In this document: piece by piece, positions 33,379 through 44,437 of the stretch | Layout of the letters: every line of letters begins with the position of its first letter | Position numbering within the stretch: position 1 is the stretch's first letter | Program-made: the position numbers and the translations under genes | Assembly (NCBI GenBank): GCA_037074705.1 | Contig: CM073596.1 | Location: 21,178,001 to 21,242,000 of the forward strand | Source of the DNA: Zhengitettix transpicula | Lineage: Eukaryota > Arthropoda > Insecta > Orthoptera > Tetrigidae | Length of the DNA: 64,000 bases | Direction: 5' to 3' | Notes under the pieces: model-generated | Told to the model about the DNA's origin: nothing | The model's database searches: none | Seen by the model: the letters and a program-made list of their open reading frames with translations, nothing else

Positions 33379-36300
33379 ATATTTAATATTCATTTTGCGT
33401 TAATAACTTCTGCGTGTGTTTCATAAATTTTGTATTGTAATTATGTACCACGCATCAATAAATCAATCTAAATATCAAGTGCCGGTTTACCACTCTCACA
33501 CCTCCAAAAATGTTCAAACAATTAGGGCGCCTCTGGAGGATTAACTCGAAAATAATTCTTTCCATCCTAATTTATTCAACACATGCGACGTTTGGTTTAA
33601 GAAGAAAAAAACAGTTGTAGTGAGCAACACACCATAAAAATATAACTTGATCCAGTGGCCATAAATCTGTAGGCGTCTCGAAGCCATGGCGGATTCCCGC
33701 GTGTTCTTACGCACCGCGCCGCATTTTATTGCAGTAATTTGCATCCCTCCGGAGGTGTATCGAGAGGGAGAACCTCGTAGCAGAGGAAGAGATTGAACCA
33801 GAGAAAGTAATGTGGCAAGATTGCTCTCACAGCTGCGCCTCGTGCATTGATAATGCGATCTCTGGCGAGTTTCCATCATCTCTGGTCGGCTGTGGCGCGC
33901 TCCGCTTTAATACCGTTTTAAGGCCTCATTCCCGGGCTCATCCGTTGTAAATTTTCTACAGCCCTGAGCAAAAATGTACCATATGTTTACTTAATTTCTA
34001 TAGCTAAAAACGCGTATGCGTACATAAACAGTATAAATTAACATCTTGTGAGCATCCTTTTAAAATGACCTTCTATCCATTTTCACGTAAATCTTACTCT
34101 AGTCTATGAAATTATTGAGGCATCTGAAGTATAAATATGTACTAACTGACGATTGGCGTATGAGTGATAAGTCTTAATACTGTAAAATAAAATTAGGGAG
34201 AAATTTTTTCTGTATTTTTATAACTTTATTAATAATTTTAACTTCATATGATGACCTCAGAAAATCTGCATGCATTAAGAAATACGTAATCACGTTTCAC
34301 ATCCTTGCACTACCCGATAAGCTCAAAAGACTACATCATTTCTGTGCTCAGTGGATGTTAGCACATACATTACAGAAAACATAGGTGACTTCATCCTAAA
34401 ATTAATTATATTTTAAATATGTACGAACTACGAATAATTATATTAAATATTAGTTAATTAACCATAAAATACCAACCAGCTTATTAACCCGATTTTTTTA
34501 CAAATATTAAAGCATTAAAATATAACAAATACTTATTTGCAAACCGCACTTTATAAATTAATGTTACTCTAATTTTCAAGCCAATTAAATCGAATTTAAT
34601 TGAAATTTACACCTGATGAGGTCCCAATAAGGGATAGAAATTTTTTCTCTATATTATAATGTTTAATATGTTAGATGGATTTAGAATTTAGCGGGTAGTT
34701 GTATTTGTTGCTGAGTATTGGTGGCACTGTCGCTGTTGTAATTTTATTAGTATTTTACAATTTATATTGCTTTGTTTAAAAAATTCAATAGCAGCTATAG
34801 TAAATAATATCTTTCGAAAGACTTTGGCTAATTATCAACAGCTATTACTTGAAAGTTGTTTTTTTCTTACCATATTTTGCTATCTCCTTTTTTTCAAAAA
34901 CGTGACAGGAAAACGTAACACGAAATGGTAACATAAAAAAAGAAAAAAAAACAAATATCACCATTAATTTTTTTCTAGTGACTTCACGTAGACAAGTACG
35001 AGTACTGAAGTTGGAATCTAAGATTTCACGTGTTGTTCTGGCCTCGGATGTAAATTACTTCATTTTCTCTAACACTCGTCTTAAACAGAAAAGAGTGATT
35101 GATCTCTTTGAGGTGAATTTTTTCTCTAATAATAGGCATCCGACATATCTTAAAAACAGATCCATATCGGGAAAAGCACATTTGCGTTGGGAAATTGCTT
35201 GCTATTTTACCTTGTTGAAGGAAAAATAATTTTACAGGACACGGATAAAGAGAAATCCACGATAGAAAAGTGTTTTTATTTTTTATTAATTTTTTTAAGT
35301 AAGCAAAGGTTGAGTTAGGGTGAACATAATTTTAAGACGCCTGGGACCTATCGCAAGGAAGTGTAATTATAAATATTTTTATTGAATATTAAAATAGGAG
35401 TAAATGGAGAAAAATACAATTTCATAGCGATCGTTGAACCTGTAGAAGGACCGAATAATATAACATAAAATAAATAGTATATTATAGATTTAAATCTCGT
35501 GTATCAGTCTTTACAAAACTTGGGTCATTACTTTTCTTCTCAAATTAAATTGAAATAGATTGGATTTGGTGACACAGAAAATAATCACTTCGTCAGGTTT
35601 GTCGTTCCAAATGATTCTTACGTTACAATTGTATGGTTGTTGTACTCAACGCTCCGTGTTCCAGAATGGTTCTTCCTCCAGCAGTCAAGAAGTACTAAAA
35701 GAGAATGATTCTTTTTAATAGGGTCGCTCTTCTCGTTTGAAGTGTGTGGATTATTCCGAGGTTCCACCAAAACACTCGCAGAACCGTGGAGTTTCTTCGT
35801 TCATCTCCACAGCCAGTGACTGTAATTTCATCAGCAGACTCTCCACCGGAGCCACTGTCGACTTCTTACCCTACGGGGCGGAATTAAGAGTGGTCCACGG
35901 TCGCAGATGACTGCAAAGATGCTAGATTATTCATCCACCGCTGACTCCATGCAACATCGGTGACCCAGTTGCAGGCTCTCTTAACGACATGAATAATTCA
36001 TCTTGTCATCCGCTGAGCGGAGCCACTGCGGAAATGGTGAAGCAGGCCCGGTGACGTGAATTAGTGAACGTGAGGGTGGAATTAAAAGGGTTGCCGCTTC
36101 GATCGGCCGCGCGCAACTTTGCACCACCAGGGAAATTCCAGGCGAGTAAACAACGGCGGGAGGGGGAAAAAAACTAAGCAACAAGCAATAAGCGACACTG
36201 CAAAGCAAGAGGGGCCGGTGGGTGTCAAAATATGGACAAAGTTAAATTTTTTTAACTTCTGGGCGTAATGCTGTAAAAAAGAATTAATCTTCGTAAGTAC

Positions 36301-36747
36301 TGCCGCATATGAAATGTTTAGTAGAGCAATGAAATGTAAGCGTAGGGCTTCGAATACAGGTTTTATGAAATCATTTTTCCTAAGACGTTCATGGGTCGTC
36401 CAGAAAATTCATATCGAATCATTTCTTGATTAAAAAGGGCATCGCCTCCGGGAGTGACATTTTAGCATGTATAGAAGAATTGAACGTGATTGCTACATAC
36501 ATCAATTCCCGAGTCAGTAAATATTCAGTTGTAATTTTAGTTAATCCAAAATTCATAGTTTAAACAAGCTAAAATTTAGGTTTCTGATTGAAAAATTTAC
36601 ACTACTGAAATGAAATTATTCTAAACCGCGAAACTCTTTATATAACATCACAAAACTGTAAAGTACACGAGACATTTGTTTCGGTCTCGCAGAAGATGCA
36701 TCTAAAAACTTTTTAGTGTTTTAAAAGACCCTTTATAGTCATTTGAA
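33379..36747. other. Non-coding region with scattered GC-balanced islands
   Basis: Islands lie at about 33640-33960 and 35780-36210. Frames of 112 codons (33541-33879, minus), 83 (34978-35229) and 75 (35981-36208, minus) show no recognisable domain. The rest is AT-rich. Confidence 0.35.
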
Positions 36748-36970
36748 CGACGTGAGACAAGTACCAAGAGCCCGGGATGGGTAATTCAGTTTATTCTAGG
36801 GTTTCCCTGTATCACAATTAGGTTAATTTCGGGGTATTATCCTCAAACTATATCCCAAGGTCCTAGTTAATCCCTGGCTAACTTGATCTCCCTTCCTCAA
36901 CCCTCTATCTATTTCATTCCTACGTTATTAAAGAAGAAAATCCACCACGTTGATAACCGTCATGTAGGCA
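36748..36970 (-). mobile_element. FB foldback-family copy N (diverged end)
   Basis: A diverged reverse-orientation terminal arm: GTGAGACAAGTACC, TCTAGGGTTTCCCTG, CCTAGTTAATCCCTGGCTAA, CTACGTTATTAAAG and CATGTAGGCA line up with the family's terminal 200 bp. It is the most diverged copy here, hence probably an old one. Confidence 0.7.
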
Positions 36971-37000
36971 ATCACCGCATTTTCCTTGTTTAATATTTTG

Positions 37001-37118
37001 GAAAGTTCCGGCAGGATCCTTAAACTACAGCTACCTTAATTTCCCTTCGGCACCCTCCTTTGTATACTTTCCAGTTAATACTAAAGGAGAGATGCCACAA
37101 TGCGGATGTTCCTGACAA
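37001..37118 (-). mobile_element. FB foldback-family copy O (diverged end)
   Basis: A second diverged reverse arm directly after copy N: GGCAGGATCCTTAAACTA, CCCTTCGGCACCC, TTAATACTAAAGGAGAG and AATGCGGAT match the outer arm. Two tandem old ends suggest repeated insertion or breakage at this spot. Confidence 0.6.
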
Positions 37119-37401
37119 AACCTCTTTCTAAAAAAAAAAAACTTGCTATTACATTTTAATGAGCCTGTCAAGAATATTCACCAACGTCTTCATCGTCAGT
37201 TTGGATTGTTTATAATCGAAATTAAGTTTAACGGTAATTTATTCAAATTTTTCCATTAAAGAATAAGAAAAAACAGACTAACTCGACCCGAATATAATAA
37301 AAAAAAGGAGCAGGTAATTTCAAAATTTTAGAATTATGCATGCAGCTAAAAATAAATGAATTAATTTTAAATACGCTAAAAAATTAATCAAATAGACACG
37401 T
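37119..37401. other. AT-rich spacer
   Basis: Contains A-rich runs and a TTTAATGAGCC stretch, with no gene or known repeat. Confidence 0.4.
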
Positions 37402-37918
37402 GACCTGCGAGGGATGTTCTCTCGCAGGCAGAACCTTGTAGAAGAGATACGAAGGGGCTACCTTAGGGGATGTCTTTTCCTCTCCGTTTTTGAACTAAGG
37501 TTCCCACAAGCCGAGGCACCTCGGCCTGTTCTGAGAGGTTTATGTTCCGGGGTCACAGACCTTGGGCATACGGTAAGAGTTGTCCGCTATTCCCATTGGA
37601 ATAGTCGGCCAGCTACCTCCTAAACTGGTCGAGGCACGGAGAAGGGAATGCTGCGTCCCCACAGCAAACTCCTCTCCCGCTATTGGAAGGGCGTGGGACA
37701 AGTACCCAATGCCCGACCTACCTGATGCAGGTTTTTCTAGGGTTTCCCCTGCATTTCTTTAGGCGAATGCCGGGTATGATCCTTAAAATATAGCCCGGGG
37801 CCCCTAGTTAACCTTTGGCTATCTTCTTCTACCCTTCCGCATCCCCCCTTTCTAATCCCTTCCTATGCTATTAAAGGGGAGTTGCCCAATGTGGATCACC
37901 CTCATGTAGTCTGTTGAC
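37402..37918 (-). mobile_element. FB foldback-family copy B
   Basis: Reverse orientation. It begins in the internal hairpin GACCTGCGAGGGATGTTCTC plus TCGCAGGC, passes AAGGTTCCCACAAGCCGAGG and GGGGTCACAGACCTTGGGC, and ends in the terminal arm with GTGGATCACCCTCATGTAG. The short frames at 37414 and 37580 are shared by other copies of the repeat and are not genes. Confidence 0.9.
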
Positions 37919-39761
37919 TTAAAAAAAATAGACAAATATGAATTTTTTATCTTACACTTAATATGATGGTATAACACAAATGCTTTTCAGATAACTGGCC
38001 AATGTAAATTTTAACTTAAATACTTGCATCTAATTTTGGCAATAAGTTGAAACATATTTTCTTTAAATTGTAGAATTATAATAATCAAACCGAAAAAGTC
38101 TTAAATTAATGTGTGTGATTATATTTTGATTCTTATGCCAAATTTATTTATTGAAAAATAAAAATATCATAATAGTAATAATTAAGTATGTAAAAAAAAC
38201 AACCGACTGTGTCCTCGTTTTATCACGACTCTGAAGCAACTATTCGAGGAAACGGCCGAGGTGAGAATGAGGCTGCCCAAATATGAATCAGGATACGAGT
38301 CTGTCTTCTTTTACGGAATAAATCTCGAAGCAGGTAGGAAATTTAGCAATTCATTAAACAGGTTGAGATGGAAGCATACAGCACCGTATAAAGGACTAGG
38401 TTTGGCTCATGTTTCCTGCACAAGGAGCACAACGGAGGAAGGGAGCCAAGTTTACCATCTGCGGGGGAAATGACAAATATTGACACGAGAGATTAAACAA
38501 ATTACGGAACAACGGCATTCTAAATTAAACTCTCTTGCAAATTGCGGTTTCCTCCGTGGTTCTGTAGGGCAAATTATGAACATAATGATGTGGAAAATGT
38601 GCCATTTTATGTTAGGGTAATATTAACTATCATAAATTAAGTCAGAGTACAGTTCGTTATGTTACAATAATAGGGGAAAATTTATAATTCATCTACTCTT
38701 GAACCTTATACTCCACTTGGACTCATAATACTGATATTTCGTAACAAAAACAAATTATTATACGCTTTTAAAATATCTAAAATTTTTGCATAATTTAATT
38801 AATTCTATAAACGAAAAAATATCCACCTAATAAGTCAGAAATTTACTGTCAATAAAAATTTAAAACAATACGCCCGGAAATGAAACACACGATGGGACCT
38901 ATTCAGATGTAAAATTTAATCAAATGATATAATTTCAAGTTCGTTATTTAAAATATCCAAGGAAACAACGTGGTAATTTATAATACAGTCCAGTAAAAAA
39001 TTATAGAACATTACTTACAATTAATCAGATGAAATGAAGATAACAGCAATTTCACCCACCTTGCGGCCGAAATGACTTATAATTACACAGTTGTTGAGAG
39101 TTGTGAACATTTAAATATCTATTAATCTCTCAATTAAAAAAAATCGAAGCACCACGACAAGTCGTGTTTTTTTTATATTCTTTGGTAATGTTTGTTTTGT
39201 GTCAGCTGCATCGATTTTGGACCGTGGTTTTAGTTACAGGTGGGGAACAAAGCTTCTGTCTCCCTTCCCTCGAATTTAGCCGTTACGGGAAATTGCGTTG
39301 GGCACGTTCGGAAAACACTGTGCAGGCCCGGGGATTGTGTACGGAGAACTCGAAAAAGGTTAAAGAACTGCCGTTAACAGTCTAGCTCTGCGAAAGAAAT
39401 AAGTCTACACAAATATGCTCCAATCAATATTAAAAAATCTTGGAGAATATACAACGGTCTTTATCTGAACTAATATTAAATGACGTAAAGAGATCGATCA
39501 TTGATCGTTTCCGCTTCAAGGTAATCTGTTAAGTTTTTATTTAAGACGGTGACGAAATATTTTAATAAGTATTTAATTTCAGATATTACATTGTCTGAGT
39601 AAAATTTGAAGAGAAATAGCAAGGAAAGAGAAAAACGAAGTAATAAATCGTCCAGAAGAAGATTTTCCTGACGACCAACAGAGTTTCTTTGCTGTAAGAA
39701 TCGTTGCAATAATATTTAATTTCTCTCCATATAGTCTATACTGTACATTTGACATACAGTT
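37919..39761. other. Non-coding stretch
   Basis: Frames of 70-77 codons (38261, 39164, 39476 minus) lack domains. A small perfect hairpin CACGACAAGTCGTG lies at about 39152-39165. Confidence 0.4.
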
Positions 39762-40039
39762 AACACTTTAACGACGTTCCAGTACGTTTTTCTAGATTCA
39801 TCAGGTTTAAATAAGGTTAGATTAACTCGTTAAAATTTGTCACAAAATATTTAAAATCACAAATTAACAGTATATATTTCTGATAATTCTACTAAAATAA
39901 TATATAAAAGAATAGTAAATAATATATACTGTTAATCCATGATTTGAAATTTTTTGTGACAAATTTTTACCGTGGTAACATAATTATTTTTAAACCTGTT
40001 TTACGTACGAAAACGTATAGAAACTTCGTTAAAGTTTTA
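39762..40039. repeat. Hairpin at the R2 edge, ~115-bp arms
   Basis: Left arm about 39762-39877, right arm about 39923-40039. AAAATTTGTCACAAAATATT and TTAACAGTATATAT on the left complement ATATATACTGTTAA and TTTTTGTGACAAATTTTT on the right. Each arm holds a hammerhead-core-like site: 39771-39805 on the minus strand (CUGAUGA intact, GGAAC instead of GAAAC) and 39995-40030 on the plus strand (GAAAC intact, first core lost). Confidence 0.8.
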
Positions 40040-40580
40040 ATATTGTTAAAAAAAATTCCATAAAAAGGAAAATCATATACAAAGACAATAATAAACTTTG
40101 TCGAATTTCAATGCCAATCAATATACACAAATGCATAGAAAACTCGGGGGAAAAAAATTGTTTGAGAAATAATACACAATATACAAGTTCCGTTTTTGGT
40201 GGTTAAAATTAGCAGTGTCGATGTTGAAACTGTATTCACAATGAAGTTTCAATATTGTAATAGATATTTTTAGATATACAGTCTCAAAAATCCATCTTTA
40301 TTTTATTTATCGGACTTTAAGTATGAATCAGTCATTAAATTAAGAAAAATTTGAATTTAGACAATTGAGTTAGAAAATTAAATCTCGTGAAAGTACGGTA
40401 AAAGGAGTTCAACGTTTTGACCCAACTTTGGGACATCTTCAGGCACTATATTAATTTAAAAAAAGAATACCCAAATTAAACATGGGATGTAGAAAATCAT
40501 TTAAAGACATCTTAATAATTTTATTAAATCCAAATTTTGATTTAACGAGGTGTAAAAATTCAAAAATATTAACTAATTAT
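39910..40580 (+). mobile_element. Repeat R2, copy a
   Basis: Aligns over about 640 bp with the reverse complement of 48305-48940. Shared landmarks: TTTTTACCGTGGTAACATAA, ATGCCAATCAATATACACA, ATGCATAGAAAACTCGGGG, GTTTGAGAAATAATAC, TTTTTGGTGGTTAAAA, GTACGGTAAAAGGAGTTCAA and ATGGGATGTAGAAAATCATT. It carries a hammerhead-like site at 40411-40444 (minus). It joins directly to FB copy C through TTCTCACAGGCAGGTTGAGT. No reading frame is conserved between copies, so it is probably a non-autonomous or fossil element. Confidence 0.9.
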
Positions 40581-40639
40581 ACAATACATTGGCCTTCTCA
40601 CAGGCAGGTTGAGTGGGGTATTCATGTTTCTTTTGGGTG

Positions 40640-41400
40640 TAGACAGTCTATGTATAGGGTAAACGACATACCGGCAACTCCCCAATTATAACATAGGAAA
40701 GGGATTTGAAAGGGGGGATGCGGAAGGGTGGAGGAAGGTAGCCAAGGGTTAACTGGGGCCCCCGGGCTATAGTATAATGATCCTACCCGGTATTCGCCTA
40801 AAAGTAATGCAGTATTGCAACTAATTCTGCATCAGGTAGGTCGGGCATTTGGTACTTGTCCCACGCCCTTCCGATGGCGGGAGAGGGGTTTGCTGTGGGG
40901 TCGCAGCTTACCCCTCCCGCCATGCCTTGGCTAGTTTAGGAGGCAGCTGGCCGACTATTCCAATAGGAATAGCAGACAACTCTTACCGTATGCCCAAGGT
41001 CTGCGACCCCGGAACATACACTTCTCAAAACAGACCGAGGTGCCTCGGCATGTGGGAACCTTAGTTCAAAAACACCAGAGAGTTGTGAAGGCATCCCCAA
41101 AGGTAGCCCCCGCCAGAGCTCCGGGTATTAATGTATTAATTATTCTGACTTCTCTGGCTAATTCTAAGCAAACGCCTGCGAATGCGTGGGAAAATTACCA
41201 AAAACCCGACCTACCTGATGCAGGTTTTTCTAAGGGTTTCTCTGCATCACTTTTTGGCGAATTTTGGGGTAGGATCCTTAAACTATATCCCAGGGGCCCT
41301 AGTTAACCCTTGGCAACCTTCCTCTACCCTTCTGCATCCCCCCTTTCAAATCCCCTTCCTATGCTATTAAAGGGGAGTTTCCACCTTATGTAGTCTGTTA
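40640..41400 (+). mobile_element. FB foldback-family copy C, both ends present
   Basis: The most complete FB copy. The left arm (about 40654-40870) and the right arm (about 41195-41400) are reverse complements over about 200 bp: GATTTGAAAGGGGGGATGC, GGTTAACT.GGGCCCC, AGGATCCTACCC and TGCATCAGGTAGGTCGGG on the left against their complements on the right. The unique centre includes CAGCTGGCCGACTATTCC, GCCCAAGGTCTGCGACCCC, GTGCCTCGGCATGTGGGAAC and TATTAATTATTCTGACTTCT. Short frames at 40849, 41040 and 41182 recur, shifted, in other copies and are not genes. Long terminal inverted repeats without a transposase fit a foldback or MITE-like DNA element, but no target duplication is evident. Confidence 0.9.
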
Positions 41401-42445
41401 CTCACAAATATATATATACAAAATATAAAAAACTGGCTTATTCATTTTCTTTATATTTAAAGAAACCGTCCTGTACAATTAAAAACGCTTCGATGCCTAA
41501 TCACAATTTTTCTATCTTAAAGAATAAAACCTTCGTAATTCTTCAAAGAAAACTTTTCGGCTTACTGATTATATAAATATCGTTGTAATATTTGGTTTTC
41601 ACCCATAATGGAAATATTTAACATAGGATACTATAAGTCCCATCGCAAGATTCCATGGAGGGATGTGATTGTTCCCTATAATCGGTCTTTTCTATAAGCA
41701 CTTTAAAATGATTTTACCGCTGTGAAAGACGTGACACACAACATTGGGCTCACTTTCTAATATCAATCGTGAAACTATCATTGCTAAGATCGAAGTGACA
41801 GGGAAGTTATAAACGCTGACGCAGAGTACCTGCAATCGTTGAAGACAACGACCTACAGTGTTTATTATTATGCAAGTCATAACACTCAAATCCGGAGTCC
41901 TTGAAGGCGCAGTAACGTAGTGATGCAGACATTTATGTTCATCTGCACGCCACAACGTTCTCTCAACTCGCCTAACTTTCAAGGAAATCCTGCTGCTTGC
42001 TTCAAGGAAATTGTTGGACGACAGTGGGTCGGCTGTTCTTGATGGAATTTTTCTCGAAATAAAGTTAGAAAAAATAAAATGCAGATTGAGAAGCAATTAT
42101 ATTGTAATCAATAAGAAAACTCTATAGCAAATAATTTTGCCGGGTTTATTTATACATTTAACGACTCCAGCTTTGTAACTTCGAAGACGTTTCAGCAGCT
42201 ATTATAATTTTCGTATATTTATAGAGAAAATTAATAAACGAATAAAGCGTAATAAATATAATACTCGCGTTGCAGAATATTAGTTAATTTATGCAAATGG
42301 ACATGAATACGGCGTCGGCGTGGCTGACGGTCCAGGTTATGAACGTGATGACTCAAGATGAAACAGTGAGGTAGATACACTATTAATACTTCCTGTCAAA
42401 ATGAAATATACTGTTAACCAGGAGCATCAACAATCAATTTAGAAG
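41401..42445. other. Non-coding, with an unassigned 134-codon frame
   Basis: 41692-42096 (minus) is open for 134 codons. The product is basic, Ser/Leu/Val-rich, with no motif I know. Base composition there is more balanced than its surroundings. No splice sites, start context or homologous copy supports it, so I leave it as a possible regulatory or old repeat segment. Confidence 0.35.
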
Positions 42446-42680
42446 AACAGGCTACATGAGGGTGGAAACGCCACTTTAATAGCATAGGAAGGGATTTAAA
42501 AAATGGGATGTCCAGGAGGACAAGGGTTAACTAGGGGCCCCGGGCTATAGTTTAAGGATCCTACCCGACAATTCGCCTAAAAGGGATGCAGGGAAACGCC
42601 TAAAAAAACCTACATCAGGTCTGTCGGGTTTATGGTACTTTCCCAACGCCTCGTAGGCTTTTGCTTCGAATTAGCATTTT
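42446..42680 (+). mobile_element. FB foldback-family copy D (right-end arm)
   Basis: Begins AACAGGCTACATGAGGGTG, runs through the terminal arm, then enters the inner sequence typical of the right side (GTACTTTCCCAACGCCTCG, AGGCTTTTGCTTCGAATTAGC). This is therefore the right end of an element in reverse orientation. It stops abruptly 10 bp before the next copy. Confidence 0.85.
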
Positions 42681-42684
42681 TTTT

Positions 42685-43255
42685 AGGGTAACAGGCTACA
42701 TGAGGGTAATCCACATGGTGGTAACTACCCTTTAATAGCATAGGAAGGGATTTGAAAGGGAGGATGCAGAAGGGTAGACGAAGGTAGCCAAGGGTTAACT
42801 AGGACCCCCGGGATATGGTTTAAGGATCCTACCCGGTAATTCACCTTAAAGTGACGCAGGGAAAACCATAGAAAACCCTACATCAGGTAGGTCGGGCATT
42901 TAGTACTTGTCCCACGCCCTTCCCATGGCGGGAGAGGGGTTTGCTGTGGGGTCGCAGCTTTCCCCTCGTTGTGTCTTAACCAGTTTAGGAGGCAGCTGGC
43001 CGATTATTCCAATAGGAATAGCTGACATCTCTTAACGTATGCGCAAGGTCTGCGACGCCGGAACATACACCTCTCAAAACAGGCCGAGGTGCCTCGACAT
43101 GTGGGAACCTTTGTTCAAAAAACCAGAGAGAAATGAAGGCATCCCCAAATGTAGCGTCCTCAAGAGCTCTCTGGGAAGGATCACCCACATTGGAATTAGC
43201 AAGAGAATTCAGAATAATTAATTCAAGGATATCCCACTCAACTTCATGTGAGAAA
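42685..43255 (+). mobile_element. FB foldback-family copy E
   Basis: Forward copy from AGGGTAACAGGCTACATGAG through the terminal arm and the centre (GCAGCTGGCCGATTATTCC, CAAGGTCTGCGACGCCGG, GTGCCTCGACATGTGGGAAC) into TCAGAATAATTAATTCAAGG. It joins repeat R2 copy b. The FB-R2 junction shares TGAG-rich sequence with the one in 40590-40640. The frames at 42985 (minus) and 43039 are repeat by-products. Confidence 0.9.
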
Positions 43256-43490
43256 ATTCACGTATTGTGAAATTAGTTTATATTTGAATTTTTACACCTC
43301 TTTGAATCAAAATTTGGATTCAATAAAATTATTAAAATGTCTTTCAATGATTTTCTACATCCCATATATTTAATTTGGGTATTCTTTCGTATTTAATTAA
43401 TATAATGCCTGAAGATGTCTCAAAGTTGGGTCAAAACTTTGAACTCCCTTTACCGTAATTTCACGAGAGTTAATTCACTAATTTAATTGA
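43256..43490 (-). mobile_element. Repeat R2, copy b (partial)
   Basis: Reverse orientation: TTTTACACCTCTTTGAATCA, AATGATTTTCTACATCCCAT, TTAATTTGGGTATTCTTTCG and AACTCCCTTTACCGTAATTT match 40385-40555 as complements. It includes the hammerhead-like site at 43408-43441 (plus), where CUGAAGA is intact and GAAAC is replaced by CAAAAC. Confidence 0.9.
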
Positions 43491-43648
43491 TGCTAGACAA
43501 ACCCTAGAAAACCTTCATCAGGTAGGTCGGGCATTGGGTACTTTTCCCACGCTCTTTCGATGGCGGGAGAGGTGTTTTCTGTCGGGATGCAGCATTCCCT
43601 TCTCCGTACATCGTCCAATTTAGGAGGCAGCTGGCCGACTGTCCTATT
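43491..43648 (+). mobile_element. FB foldback-family copy F (internal fragment)
   Basis: Begins inside the arm (AAACCCTAGAAAACCTTCAT), continues through AGGTAGGTCGGGCATTGGGT and TTTAGGAGGCAGCTGGCCGA, then is cut off by a T-rich run and copy G. Confidence 0.85.
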
Positions 43649-43659
43649 TTTTTTATTTA

Positions 43660-44190
43660 ATTTTTAGGCCAACAGGCTACATGAGGGTGATCCACATTGG
43701 GCAACTCCCCTTTAATAGCATAGGAAAGGATTTGAAATGGGGTATGCGGAAGGGTAGAGGAAGGTAGCCAAGGGTTACTAGTGCCCCCGGGCTATATTTT
43801 AAGGATCCTACCCGGCATTCGCGTAAAGAAATGCAGGGAAACCCCTAGAAAAACCTGCATCGGGTAGGTCGGGTATTGGGTACTTGAGTTTAGTGTGGGG
43901 ACGCAGCATTCCCTTCTCCGTGCCTCGACTAGTTTAGGAGGCAGCTGGCCGACTATTCCATTTGGAATAACGGACAACTCTTATCGTATGCCCAAGGTCT
44001 GCGACCCCGGAACATACACCTCTCAAAACAGACCGAGGTGCCTCGGCTTGTGGGAACCTTAGTTCAAAAACGGAGAGGAAAAGGCATACCCAAAGGTAGC
44101 CCCTTAGTTTCTGTCCTAAAAGGTTCTGCCTGCGAGAGAACATCCCTCGCAGGTATTTCCTGCGAGAGAATATCCCTTGCAGATTCGGGA
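43660..44190 (+). mobile_element. FB foldback-family copy G
   Basis: Forward, from CCAACAGGCTACATGAGGGT to the internal double hairpin CCTGCGAGAGAACATCCCTC plus GCAGG (about 44129-44183, two units). Minus-strand frames at 43792 and 43934 lie inside it and correspond to frames in copies B and J. Confidence 0.9.
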
Positions 44191-44204
44191 GCCGACAGTT
44201 CTAT

Positions 44205-44437
44205 TTTTTTTTAGGGCAACAGGCTACATGAGGGTGATCCACTTTGGGCAACTCCCCTTTAATAGCATGGGAAGGGATTTGAAAGGGGGGATGCGGAAGG
44301 GTGGATGAAGGTATCCAAGAGTTACTAGGGCCCCCGGGCTATAGTTTAAGGATCCTACCCGGCATTCGCCTAAAGAAATGCAGGGAAAACCCTAGGAAAG
44401 CCTGCATCGGGTAGGTCAGGCATTGGGTACTTGTCTA
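44205..44437 (+). mobile_element. FB foldback-family copy H (left arm)
   Basis: TTTTTTTTTAGGGCAACAGG, then the whole terminal arm to ATTGGGTACTTGTC, where it ends. The T-rich run in front of AGGGCAACAGGC is seen at several copies and may be part of the element end or the preferred target. Confidence 0.9.

Noticed and set aside
37414..37762. Frames of 60-88 codons that recur at 37.4, 41.0, 43.0, 43.8, 43.9, 47.7, 50.2, 52.0 and 63.6 kb, looking like a conserved small protein family
   Set aside because: They coincide with FB repeat copies, occur on both strands of the same segment, differ by frameshifts, and similarity follows the DNA repeat including its non-coding arms.
41692..42096. 134-codon minus-strand open frame
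   Set aside because: No known domain, no second copy, no splice or start context; a frame this long is not rare in 64 kb when composition is balanced.
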